A stretch of DNA of 9,782 nt from Thiohalobacter sp. (GCA_027030825.1 JALVEM010000279.1:1-9782); one strand, 5' to 3'. Positions 1 through 6,784 are shown, counted from the first letter of the stretch. Numbers and translations are program-made. Notes: generated by a model not told the origin, from the letters alone.

Positions 1-1427
1 GCGGCGAGCGTGAGCAGCAGTTCCCGGAACAGCAGGCCGATCAGGCCGGTGACCAGCAGAAAGGGCAGCAGCGCCGCGAGGTTGGTGGTGGTGGCCGCCA
101 CGATGGGCGCGAACACCTCGCCGGCCGCCAGATGCGCGGCCTCTGGGCCGTCGCGCCCGGCCTGCTGGTGGCGGGCGATGGCCTCCAGCATGACGATGGT
201 GCTGTCGACCAGCATGCCCACCCCCACCGCCAGCCCACCCAGCGTCATCAGGTTGAGCGTGAGCCCGCCGGCGGCCATCAGCAGCAGGGTGGCGGCGATG
301 GCCAGCGGAATGGCCGTGCCGATCACGAGAGTGCGGCGCCAGTCGCCCAGGAACAGCCAGATCACGGCCATGGCCAGCAGCGCGCCGCCCATGGCGGCCA
401 GTCCGGCGTTGCGGACGGCGTGGCGAATGAAGACGGCCTGGTCGCTGGCCCGGTGGATCCGGATGTCGGGCGGCAGCATGCCCTGGTCGCGCAGCCAGTC
501 CAGGCGCGCACTCACCGCGTCGACCACCGCCACGGTGTTCGCCTCCGGCTGTTTCTGGATGGAGACCTTCACGCCCGGCCGGCCGTCGAACCGGACACGC
601 AGGCGTTCCTCGCCGTGAGTGTCGCGGATCTCGGCGAGTTCGGACAGCGGCAGGGTGCCGCCCTCGGGCAGGCGGACGGGGAGGCTGCGGATCTCCTCGA
701 GCGTGCGGAACCGCCCCCGGGTGCGAACGGCGAGTTCGCGGTGGCCGGCCTGCAGGCGGCCGCCCGGGACATCGACATTGGCACGCCGGACTGCCTCGGC
801 GAGATCCTCGAGCGTGAGACCGAGGCGCGCCAGCCGCAGGGGATCGGGCAGGATGCGGATCTCCCGCAGCTGGCCGCCGCCCACCTCCACCGCTGCGACG
901 CCGGGCAGCGTGATCAGCCACTTGCTGAAGACGTGGTCGGCCCAGTCGCGCAGCGCCACCGGGTCGCGGCGGTCCGAGGCGAGCACCAGTTCGAACACCG
1001 CGATCTGGGACGGATCCCGCTTGAAGATGATCGGCGGCTCGATGGTGGTCGGCAGGAAGCGTCGGGCGCGGTCCAGGCGGGTACTGGCGTCGCGCAGTGC
1101 CCGGTCGAGATCGGTCCCGTAGGGAAAGATCAGCTCCACCGCGCTGCGGCCTTCGCTGGTGGTGGAGTGGATGCCGATGGCGTGTTCGGTGATGGCCAGC
1201 TGTTCCTCGAGCTGGCGCGTGATCCGATCCTCCATCACGGGGGCGGGCACCCCCGGCTCCAGCACCCGGACCTGGATCTCGGGATAGATGATGTGCGGCA
1301 ACAGGTCCACGCGCAGTTGACGGCCTGCGAAGGCGCCCAGCACCAGTACCACCAGTGCCATGAGGCTGACCCCGATCGGGTGGCGGACCGACCAGGCCGC
1401 CAGCCCGCCGCTGCGCGCCTGCGTCAT
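1..1427 (-). CDS. RND-family efflux transporter (HAE1/AcrB-like), N-terminal part; runs off the left edge
   Basis: I translated this minus-strand frame by hand; about 475 N-terminal residues are visible of a family that is usually 1,000-1,050. Residues 16-34 form the first membrane helix. Residues 35-340 are the first large periplasmic (porter/docking) domain, and a block of helices begins at about 342. The helix-4 motif GMLVDSTIVMLE (404-415) matches the AcrB proton-relay segment, with Asp408 kept and Ser409 where AcrB has a second Asp. RND pumps use the proton gradient to export drugs, solvents or metabolites with a periplasmic adaptor and usually an outer-membrane channel. The ATG (1427-1425) overlaps the stop of the upstream adaptor gene as ATGA, so the two are probably translationally coupled. 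The substrate cannot be told. The helix-4 sequence favours the HAE1 (drug/hydrophobe) group over heavy-metal CzcA types, but this is inference. The C-terminal half lies outside the window. Confidence 0.95.
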   Translation of the reverse strand, partial: MTQARSGGLAAWSVRHPIGVSLMALVVLVLGAFAGRQLRVDLLPHIIYPEIQVRVLEPGVPAPVMEDRITRQLEEQLAITEHAIGIHSTTSEGRSAVELIFPYGTDLDRALRDASTRLDRARRFLPTTIEPPIIFKRDPSQIAVFELVLASDRRDPVALRDWADHVFSKWLITLPGVAAVEVGGGQLREIRILPDPLRLARLGLTLEDLAEAVRRANVDVPGGRLQAGHRELAVRTRGRFRTLEEIRSLPVRLPEGGTLPLSELAEIRDTHGEERLRVRFDGRPGVKVSIQKQPEANTVAVVDAVSARLDWLRDQGMLPPDIRIHRASDQAVFIRHAVRNAGLAAMGGALLAMAVIWLFLGDWRRTLVIGTAIPLAIAATLLLMAAGGLTLNLMTLGGLAVGVGMLVDSTIVMLEAIARHQQAGRDGPEAAHLAAGEVFAPIVAATTTNLAALLPFLLVTGLIGLLFRELLLTLA

Positions 1428-2479
1428 GAGCCGGTGCCCGTGTTCACCCGCCGTCCGTCACGCAATCCCAGGAAACCGCGCACCACGATCGTATCGCCTG
1501 CCTGCAGCCCCGCGAGGATCTCGATGCGGTCATCGACCGGCTCCCCGCTGCGCACTTCGGTGCGCCGGGCCCGGCCATCCACGATGCGGTAGACGTATTC
1601 TCCGGAGGCGTCGTGTCGCAATGCGTCGATCGGGATCAGGAGTCCCCGGCGGGGCGGCGACCGCCAGCGCAGCCGGCAGGGGGCGCCGTCCAGGGCGCCC
1701 GCGACCGGCCGGCGTGGCCGGACCTCGATCGGCACCAGGCCGGTGACGGGATCGGCGCCCGGCGCGATGTGCGTGGGTTCGGCCGCCGTCCAGGAGGTCT
1801 CGGGTGCCCAGTCGGGACGCACCTCGAAGGCCGCCTCGTGCAGGTCGGCGGGCCGCCAGCCGGCCGGCATGTCGCTCTCGACCGTGAGCGCCTCCGAGAC
1901 CAGCGTGAGCAGGTCCGTCTGGGCCGCCACGGTTTCGCCGGGTTCCACGAGCCGTTCCCGGACGAGGCCGCCGAAGGGAGCGACGATCCGCATCCGCTCC
2001 AGCCGCAGTGTCAGCCGCCGCTCCTCGGCCAGGGCCAGTTCGAGGTCGGTACGGGCCTGTTGCCGGGCCTCCTCGGTGACGAGGCGGGAATCCTCGAGGC
2101 GCTCCAGGCGCTCGAGATCGTGCCGGGCCTGTCGCACCCTGACGCGGGCCTGGTCGAGCTCGGCGCGCAATTCGCGGTCGTCGAGCCGGACGAGCGGCTG
2201 GCCGCGCGTGACCCGGTCGCCGACCTCGACGCCCACTTCGAGCACCGTCCCGGCCTCGAGATTGCGCAGCCGGGCGCGGTCCCGGGCACGGAATCGGCAA
2301 CTGCGTTCCCTGAGGGGGCGATAGGCCACGGGCATCACGCGGACGGCCTCGACCCGGGCCGGCGGTCGCATCGAAGGCCCGGATCGGCCGGAAGGCTCGT
2401 CGGTCTCGCCGGCACAGCCCGCGAGCAGCAGGACGAGGCCGGCGATCCGGAGCATCGACTGGCGCAGAACGGAGGGCAT
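1424..2479 (-). CDS. RND periplasmic adaptor (membrane fusion protein, HlyD/AcrA family), predicted lipoprotein
   Basis: This 351-residue protein begins with a lipoprotein signal peptide: a hydrophobic stretch at residues 12-21 ends in the lipobox L-A-G-C with Cys22. It should be lipid-anchored and bridge the inner-membrane pump to an outer-membrane channel. The lipoyl-like half-motif EAGTVLEVGVEVGDRVTRGQ (75-94) is diagnostic of the family. An Arg/Glu/Leu-rich alpha-hairpin follows at about 104-163, then the second lipoyl half (IVAPFGGLVRERLVEPGETV, 165-184) and beta-barrel/membrane-proximal domains to the C terminus. The gene leads a two-gene operon with the RND transporter, overlapping it by 4 bases (ATGA). 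No good Shine-Dalgarno sequence precedes the first ATG; Met9 is an alternative start but would leave a very short signal peptide n-region. No outer-membrane component is present here. The FNR box in the divergent promoter region may regulate it. Confidence 0.95.
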   Translation of the reverse strand: MPSVLRQSMLRIAGLVLLLAGCAGETDEPSGRSGPSMRPPARVEAVRVMPVAYRPLRERSCRFRARDRARLRNLEAGTVLEVGVEVGDRVTRGQPLVRLDDRELRAELDQARVRVRQARHDLERLERLEDSRLVTEEARQQARTDLELALAEERRLTLRLERMRIVAPFGGLVRERLVEPGETVAAQTDLLTLVSEALTVESDMPAGWRPADLHEAAFEVRPDWAPETSWTAAEPTHIAPGADPVTGLVPIEVRPRRPVAGALDGAPCRLRWRSPPRRGLLIPIDALRHDASGEYVYRIVDGRARRTEVRSGEPVDDRIEILAGLQAGDTIVVRGFLGLRDGRRVNTGTGS

Positions 2480-2539
2480 GTGGCTTCGTGTCAGGATTCG
2501 TCGTGTCCGTCAAGGGGGTGGCAACCGCACCAAGGTAGC

Positions 2540-2545
2540 ATTTTA
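2540..2545 (-). promoter_or_regulatory. Weak candidate -10 element for the RND efflux operon
   Basis: Read on the minus strand this is TAAAAT (5 of 6 to TATAAT), about 60 bases upstream of the adaptor start. It abuts the FNR box, which would occupy roughly -13 to -26, a position expected to repress. No convincing -35 hexamer lies at 16-18 bp, so the assignment is tentative. Confidence 0.25.
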
Positions 2546-2559
2546 TTGATACGGATCAA
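2546..2559. promoter_or_regulatory. Perfect FNR/ANR box TTGAT-ACGG-ATCAA in the divergent promoter region
   Basis: TTGATACGGATCAA matches the consensus TTGAT-N4-ATCAA at all ten informative positions. It lies in the 131-bp gap between the divergent efflux operon and the FNR/ANR gene. The left half-site doubles as a candidate -35 hexamer for the regulator gene, which fits negative autoregulation as known for E. coli fnr. Which of the two flanking units it controls is inferred, not shown. Confidence 0.85.
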
Positions 2560-2574
2560 CAATTCTGTTCAAAT
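2546..2574 (+). promoter_or_regulatory. Candidate promoter of the FNR/ANR gene overlapping the FNR box
   Basis: TTGATA (2546-2551, 5 of 6 to TTGACA) and TCAAAT (2569-2574, 4 of 6 to TATAAT) are separated by 17 bp. This predicts a start near 2581 and a leader of about 30 bases. The -35 lies inside the FNR box, so bound FNR would exclude RNA polymerase. The -10 is weak, hence the moderate confidence. Confidence 0.4.
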
Positions 2575-2610
2575 GCGTTCGAGCACGGCAGCCGACAGAG
2601 GATCGCGGGC

Positions 2611-3369
2611 ATGGCCTCACCCGAATCGAAGATCGTCGATATCAAGAAGCTGCAGGTGGCCTGCGAGCAGTGCAGTCTGCACGAGCTGTGCCTTCCCCTC
2701 GAACTCCAGCACGACGACATCGTCGAGCTGGACCGCATCATCAACAAGCGGCGCCCCCTGCACCGGGGCGACTATCTGTTCCGCATGGGCGATCCCTTCC
2801 GGGCCCTCTACGCCGTGCGCTCCGGGGCCATCAAGACCTACACCAGCACCGACGACGGCGAGGAACAGGTGACCGGGTTCCATCTGCCGGGCGAGCTGGT
2901 GGGCCTGGACGCGATCACCGAGGGATGTCACCCCTGCGCGGCCCGGGCGCTGGAGACCACCAGCGTGTGCGAGATTCCCTTCGAGCGCCTCGAGGAGATC
3001 AGCGCCCATATCCCCGGACTGCAGCGTCAGCTCCTGCGGCTGATGAGCCGCGAGATCCTGACCGAGCAGGACACCATGATCTGGCTGGGCAAGAAGAGCG
3101 CCGAGGCCAGGCTGGCCGCTCTGCTGCTGCGTTTCTCCGAGAACTTCCGGCGCCGGCACTTCTCTCCCACCGAATTCAATCTCAGCATGTCCCGCACCGA
3201 CATCGCCAGCTACCTCGGGCTCGCCGTGGAGACGGTCAGCCGCCTGTTCACCCGCTTCCAGAACGAGGGGCTGCTGGAGGTGGAGCGCAAGCACGTGCGG
3301 CTGCTGGATCTCGACGGCCTGCGCCGGATCGCGGGGCTCGATGCGGGCTGCATGCACCACCACTGCTGA
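2611..3369 (+). CDS. anr: FNR/ANR-type oxygen-sensing transcriptional regulator (CRP/FNR family)
   Basis: This 252-residue protein is an oxygen-labile [4Fe-4S] transcription factor that dimerises and binds TTGAT-N4-ATCAA when oxygen is low. The N-terminal cluster cysteines are Cys18, Cys21 and Cys27, and the fourth ligand is Cys120 in SVCEIPF, equivalent to E. coli FNR Cys20, 23, 29 and 122. A cyclic-nucleotide-binding-like beta-roll (about 45-130) is followed by a dimerisation helix (about 131-165) and a winged helix-turn-helix. The recognition helix VETVSR carries Glu207, Ser210 and Arg211, the FNR-specific DNA-contact set. The wording is closer to Pseudomonas ANR than to E. coli FNR. AGAGGA (2597-2602) lies 8 bases before the ATG. 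Unusual for the family as I recall it are an extra CHPC motif (106-109) and a C-terminal tail ending C-M-H-H-H-C (247-252). The gene sits next to the cbb3 operon it should activate. Confidence 0.97.
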   Translation: MASPESKIVDIKKLQVACEQCSLHELCLPLELQHDDIVELDRIINKRRPLHRGDYLFRMGDPFRALYAVRSGAIKTYTSTDDGEEQVTGFHLPGELVGLDAITEGCHPCAARALETTSVCEIPFERLEEISAHIPGLQRQLLRLMSREILTEQDTMIWLGKKSAEARLAALLLRFSENFRRRHFSPTEFNLSMSRTDIASYLGLAVETVSRLFTRFQNEGLLEVERKHVRLLDLDGLRRIAGLDAGCMHHHC

Positions 3370-3422
3370 GTGGCAGGGGAATCCCGCAAAGTTCCTTCCG
3401 AGGCTCCGAATCTCCCCCTTGC

Positions 3423-3436
3423 TTGATCTGGGTCAA
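3423..3436. promoter_or_regulatory. FNR/ANR box TTGAT-CTGG-GTCAA upstream of ccoN
   Basis: TTGATCTGGGTCAA matches TTGAT-N4-ATCAA at 9 of 10 informative positions and resembles the anaeroboxes upstream of cbb3 operons in pseudomonads. Its centre (3429.5) lies 41.5 bp upstream of the start predicted from the adjacent -10 element, the class II activator position. This strongly suggests low-oxygen activation of ccoNOQP. Confidence 0.92.
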
Positions 3437-3457
3437 TAAGCGACCTACCCGCCGCAT

Positions 3458-3463
3458 TATTCT
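3458..3463 (+). promoter_or_regulatory. -10 element of the ccoNOQP promoter
   Basis: TATTCT (4 of 6 to TATAAT) predicts transcription from about 3470-3471 and a leader of about 65 bases before the ccoN ATG. No separate -35 is evident; the FNR box takes that place, as is usual for activator-dependent promoters. Confidence 0.65.
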
Positions 3464-3481
3464 GTTGCCTGCTTTGCCGTG

Positions 3482-3506
3482 CCCCGTCTGCCCGAGGGCG
3501 GCGGGG
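3482..3506 (+). other. Strong stem-loop in the ccoN 5' leader
   Basis: CCCCG (3482-3486) pairs with CGGGG (3502-3506). The stem continues through a U-G and a C-G pair, skips a bulged T at 3489, and closes with GCC/GGC around a CGAG tetraloop (3493-3496), giving about 10 pairs. It begins about 12 bases after the predicted transcript start and ends about 17 bases before the ribosome site at 3523-3529. There is no following T run, so it looks like a stabilising or regulatory leader hairpin more than a terminator. A weak terminator for the upstream regulator gene is the alternative. Confidence 0.55.
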
Positions 3507-3535
3507 GTTCGTTTCACCCCTGAGAGAGGTCGATC

Positions 3536-4957
3536 ATGGCTACGGAAACCACGTACAACTACAAGGTGGTCCGCCAGTTCGCGATCATGACGGTCGTCTG
3601 GGGCATCGTGGGCATGCTCGTGGGCGTCTACATCGCCGCCGAACTGGTCTGGCCCGAGCTCAACATGGACATTCCCTGGCTGACCTTCAGCCGTCTGCGC
3701 CCGCTGCACACCAACGCGGTGATCTTCGCATTCGGCGGCAGTGCGCTGTTCGCGACTTCCTATTATGTGGTCCAGCGCACCTGTCAGACGCGGCTGTTCT
3801 CCGACGGGCTCGCCGCCTTCACCTTCTGGGGCTGGCAGCTCATCATCGTGCTGGCCGCCATCACGCTGCCCCTCGGCATCACTTCCAGCAAGGAGTACGC
3901 TGAGCTGGAGTGGCCGATCGACGTGCTCATCACCATCGTCTGGGTGGCCTACGCGATCGTCTTCTTCGGCACCATCATGAAGCGCCGCACCAAGCACATC
4001 TATGTGGCGAACTGGTTCTACGGCGCCTTCATCCTGACCATCGCGCTGCTGCACGTGGTCAATTCCGCAGCCCTGCCGGTTTCCCTGTGGAAGTCCTATT
4101 CGGTCTATCCGGGGGCCATCGACGCCATGGTCCAGTGGTGGTACGGCCACAATGCGGTGGGCTTCTTCCTGACCGCCGGCTTCCTGGGCATGATGTACTA
4201 CTTCACTCCCAAGCAGGCCGGCCGTCCGGTCTACTCCTACCGCCTGTCGGTGGTGCACTTCTGGGCGCTGATCTCCACCTACATGTGGGCCGGGCCCCAT
4301 CACCTGCACTACACGGCGCTGCCGGACTGGACCCAGTCGCTGGGCATGATCTTCTCGCTCATCCTGCTGGCACCGTCCTGGGGCGGCATGATCAACGGCA
4401 TCATGACGCTCTCGGGCGCCTGGTACAAGCTGCGTGAGGATCCCATTCTCAAGTTCCTGATCGTCTCGCTGTCCTTCTACGGCATGTCCACCTTCGAAGG
4501 GCCGATGATGTCGATCAAGACGGTCAATTCCCTGTCGCACTACACCGACTGGACCGTGGGCCACGTGCATTCCGGCGCGCTCGGGTGGGTGGCCATGGTG
4601 TCGATCGGATCGCTGTACTATCTGATCCCGCGCATGTTCGGCAAGGAGCAGATGTATTCCATGCGGCTGGTCGAGACCCACTTCTGGGTGGCCACCATCG
4701 GCGTGGTGCTCTACATCGCCTCGATGTGGATCTCCGGCATCATGCAGGGCCTGATGTGGCGTGCGGTCAACGAGGACGGCACCCTGACCTACAGCTTCAT
4801 CGAGTCGGTCGAGGCCATGCATCCCTACTACTTCGGCCGTTTCCTCGGTGGTGCCGTGTTCCTGTTCGGCATGCTGATCATGGCCTACAACGTCTGGAAG
4901 ACCGTCCGGGGAGCCCGTCCCGTCGAGGGCACCATCCCCCAGGCCGTCTCCGCGTAA
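3536..4957 (+). CDS. ccoN: Cytochrome cbb3 oxidase catalytic subunit I (CcoN)
   Basis: This 473-residue integral membrane protein of about 12 helices is the heme-copper catalytic core that reduces oxygen to water and pumps protons. All metal ligands can be read by alignment to Pseudomonas stutzeri CcoN with an offset of two: His58 and His345 for low-spin heme b, His343 for heme b3, and His205, His255 and His256 for CuB. Tyr249 (STYMWAGPHH) is the residue that cross-links to the CuB histidine in C-type oxidases. Glu321 in FEGPMM is the conserved glutamate near the active site. The length is normal for the family. AGAGAGG (3523-3529) precedes the ATG. It is the first gene of a four-gene operon and lies 12 bases from ccoO, downstream of an FNR box and a leader hairpin. 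Confidence 0.99.
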   Translation: MATETTYNYKVVRQFAIMTVVWGIVGMLVGVYIAAELVWPELNMDIPWLTFSRLRPLHTNAVIFAFGGSALFATSYYVVQRTCQTRLFSDGLAAFTFWGWQLIIVLAAITLPLGITSSKEYAELEWPIDVLITIVWVAYAIVFFGTIMKRRTKHIYVANWFYGAFILTIALLHVVNSAALPVSLWKSYSVYPGAIDAMVQWWYGHNAVGFFLTAGFLGMMYYFTPKQAGRPVYSYRLSVVHFWALISTYMWAGPHHLHYTALPDWTQSLGMIFSLILLAPSWGGMINGIMTLSGAWYKLREDPILKFLIVSLSFYGMSTFEGPMMSIKTVNSLSHYTDWTVGHVHSGALGWVAMVSIGSLYYLIPRMFGKEQMYSMRLVETHFWVATIGVVLYIASMWISGIMQGLMWRAVNEDGTLTYSFIESVEAMHPYYFGRFLGGAVFLFGMLIMAYNVWKTVRGARPVEGTIPQAVSA

Positions 4958-4969
4958 GGAGGGCAAGTC

Positions 4970-5599
4970 ATGAGTCATGAAGTCGTCGAAAAGAACGTCG
5001 GCCTGCTGGCGGTGCTGATCTTCCTCGTGGTCAGCATCGGCGGGCTGGTGGAGATCGTGCCGCTCTTCTTCGTCAAGAGCACGACCGAGCCGGTCGAGGG
5101 GCTGGAACCCTACTCGCCGTTGCGCCTCGAAGGCCGCGACATCTATGTCCGCGAAGGCTGTTACGTGTGCCATTCGCAGATGATTCGCCCCTTCCGGGCC
5201 GAGACCGAGCGCTACGGTCACTATTCGGTGGCCGGCGAGTTCGTCTACGACCATCCCTTCCAGTGGGGCTCCAAGCGCACCGGCCCGGACCTGGCCCGGG
5301 TCGGAGGCCGCTACTCTGACGAGTGGCACCGCGTGCACCTCATCAACCCGCGCGACGTGGTGCCCGAGTCGGTCATGCCGGGCTATCCCTGGCTGGCCGA
5401 GAACAAGCTGGATCCCGGTCTGATCCAGAAGAAGATGCGCGTGATGAACACGCTGATTGCAGCCACCTGCAACGGCTGCCGTACCTACACGGAAGAGGAA
5501 ATCGCCAACGCGCCCAAGCAGCTCGAGGGCAAGACGGAACTGGATGCCCTGATCGCCTACCTGCAGGGGCTGGGTACGGCCATCAAGACCCGGAGGTGA
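4970..5599 (+). CDS. ccoO: Cytochrome cbb3 oxidase subunit II, monoheme cytochrome c (CcoO)
   Basis: This 209-residue protein is anchored by one N-terminal helix (about 10-33) and exposes a cytochrome c domain to the periplasm. The heme c site is CYVCH (Cys64, Cys67, His68), with Met137 in SVMPGYPW as the probable axial ligand. It passes electrons from CcoP to CcoN. A textbook AAGGAGG (4956-4962) overlaps the ccoN stop, 7 bases before the ATG, which supports tight co-translation. Oddly, residues 164-171 read A-A-T-C-N-G-C-R where CcoO proteins I can recall have a shorter linker. This adds a CXXC pair (Cys167, Cys170) followed by Arg, one base away from a heme-binding CXXCH. The last stretch (about 172-203) is the normal C-terminal helix region. 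Confidence 0.98.
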   Translation: MSHEVVEKNVGLLAVLIFLVVSIGGLVEIVPLFFVKSTTEPVEGLEPYSPLRLEGRDIYVREGCYVCHSQMIRPFRAETERYGHYSVAGEFVYDHPFQWGSKRTGPDLARVGGRYSDEWHRVHLINPRDVVPESVMPGYPWLAENKLDPGLIQKKMRVMNTLIAATCNGCRTYTEEEIANAPKQLEGKTELDALIAYLQGLGTAIKTRR

Positions 5600-5604
5600 T
5601 CGCC

Positions 5605-5784
5605 ATGGACATCGACATCAACGACATCCGTGCGCTTTTCACGGTCCTGGTCTTCGTCAGCTTCATCGGCGTCTGGATCTGGGCGTGGAGCGACAAGCGC
5701 AAGAAGGCCTTCGAGGAAGCGGCCAATCTGCCCTTCGTCGAGGATGGCGATAGTGAAATCGAACAGGAAGGAGCGCGGCGATGA
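5605..5784 (+). CDS. ccoQ: Cytochrome cbb3 oxidase small subunit (CcoQ/FixQ)
   Basis: This 59-residue protein has one membrane helix (about 11-28, ending in WIWAWS) followed by a basic DKRKK stop-transfer and an acidic cytoplasmic tail. That is the usual CcoQ layout and length. CcoQ is non-catalytic and is known in other species to stabilise the complex, especially the CcoP association. The ATG is chosen because GGAGG (5592-5596) lies 8 bases upstream, right at the ccoO stop. The same frame stays open upstream, but that part only shadows ccoO. Its stop overlaps the ccoP start as ATGA. Identification rests on position in ccoNO-Q-P plus the helix and charge pattern, since the family is weakly conserved. 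Confidence 0.95.
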   Translation: MDIDINDIRALFTVLVFVSFIGVWIWAWSDKRKKAFEEAANLPFVEDGDSEIEQEGARR

Positions 5785-6698
5785 ACGACGCGGATTTCAT
5801 CTTCTCGAGTGACTTCTGGAGCTGGTGGGTCATCGCGCTCACCCTGGGCAACATCCTGGCCTGCTGGTGGCTGCTGATCTGGACCGCCAAGCCGCGTCCG
5901 GGCGAGGCGGCCGTGGGCGAGGTGACCGGCCACGTCTGGGACGAGACGCTGGAAGAGTACAACAACCCGCTGCCGCGCTGGTGGCTGTGGCTGTTCAACA
6001 TCACCATCGTCTTCGCGCTGGTGTATCTGGTGCTCTATCCCGGGCTGGGCAAGTTCCGTGGCCTTCTCGGCTGGACCGGGGAAAAGCAGTGGGAAGCCGA
6101 GATGGAGGCAGCGAAGCAGAAGTACGATCCCATCTTCAAGAAGTACGCCCAGGTGCCGGTCGCGGCCCTGGCCAAGGATCCGGAAGCGGTTCAGATCGGA
6201 CGGCGGCTGTTTCTCAACTACTGCGCCGTCTGCCACGGCTCGGATGCCGGTGGCGGGCCGGGCTTTCCCAACCTGACCGACAACGACTGGCTCTACGGCG
6301 GCACACCCGAGGCGATCGAGAAGAGCATTCTCGACGGTCGTCAGGGCACCATGCCGGCCTGGGAGCCGATTCTCGGAAAGGACGGCGTGGACAAGGTGGC
6401 CGAGTACGTGATGTCGCTGTCCGGGCGTCCGGTGGACGAGGCCAAGGCAGCCGAGGGCAAGAAGCTCTTCGAGCAGAACTGCGTGGCCTGCCACGGTGCG
6501 GACGGCAAGGGCAATCAGATGCTCGGCGCGCCCAACCTGACCGACAACATCTGGCTCTATGGCGGTTCTCCAGGAAAGATCCGCGAGAGCATCGCCAAGG
6601 GGCGCAGCGGGCGGATGCCGGCCCACCGGGATTTTCTCGGCGAGGACAAGGTCCATGTGCTGGCCGCCTATATCTACAGTCTCTCGCACAGGGAGTGA
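5781..6698 (+). CDS. ccoP: Cytochrome cbb3 oxidase subunit III, diheme cytochrome c (CcoP)
   Basis: This 305-residue protein accepts electrons from soluble cytochrome c or the bc1 complex and passes them to CcoO. It has two N-terminal helices (about 12-35 and 67-87), the two-helix form of CcoP. Two tandem cytochrome c domains follow. Heme 1 is CAVCH (Cys148, Cys151, His152) with Met191 in GTMPAW. Heme 2 is CVACH (Cys234, Cys237, His238) with Met279 in GRMPAH. The two domains repeat the phrases PNLTDN-WLYGG and GR-G-MPA, an internal duplication normal for CcoP. AGGAAGGAG (5765-5773) lies within the end of ccoQ, and the ATG overlaps its stop. It is the last gene before a strong terminator at 6717-6747. 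Confidence 0.99.
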   Translation: MNDADFIFSSDFWSWWVIALTLGNILACWWLLIWTAKPRPGEAAVGEVTGHVWDETLEEYNNPLPRWWLWLFNITIVFALVYLVLYPGLGKFRGLLGWTGEKQWEAEMEAAKQKYDPIFKKYAQVPVAALAKDPEAVQIGRRLFLNYCAVCHGSDAGGGPGFPNLTDNDWLYGGTPEAIEKSILDGRQGTMPAWEPILGKDGVDKVAEYVMSLSGRPVDEAKAAEGKKLFEQNCVACHGADGKGNQMLGAPNLTDNIWLYGGSPGKIRESIAKGRSGRMPAHRDFLGEDKVHVLAAYIYSLSHRE

Positions 6699-6716
6699 TC
6701 GCAGGTTGCGGCGATC

Positions 6717-6747
6717 GAGGCGGGCCCTTCGGGGCCCGTCTCCTTTT
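6717..6747 (+). terminator. Intrinsic terminator of ccoNOQP
   Basis: GAGGCGGGCCC (6717-6727) and GGGCCCGTCTC (6732-6742) form an 11-pair stem with one G-T wobble, closed by a TTCG tetraloop and followed by C-TTTT (6743-6747). It begins 18 bases after the ccoP stop. It should end or strongly reduce transcription before ccoG. Confidence 0.9.
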
Positions 6748-6784
6748 CGGAGCCGGAATCCCCAGTGTCTGTAAGGATGAAAGT

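Noticed and set aside
132..1592. Plus-strand open frame of 486 codons across the RND transporter
   Set aside because: It is antisense to a clear RND transporter and adaptor C terminus; its composition (Gln, Gly, Arg, Asp rich) has no domain-like pattern.
3248..5338. Long open frame on the minus strand (696 codons) opposite the regulator end, ccoN and most of ccoO
   Set aside because: The plus strand encodes recognisable FNR, CcoN and CcoO over the whole span. The antisense product is rich in His, Asp and Gly with no membrane or domain pattern, typical of a GC-biased shadow frame.
6195..6640. Apparent sequence repeat within ccoP
   Set aside because: The similarity is the normal tandem pair of cytochrome c domains in CcoP, not a mobile or recent duplication.
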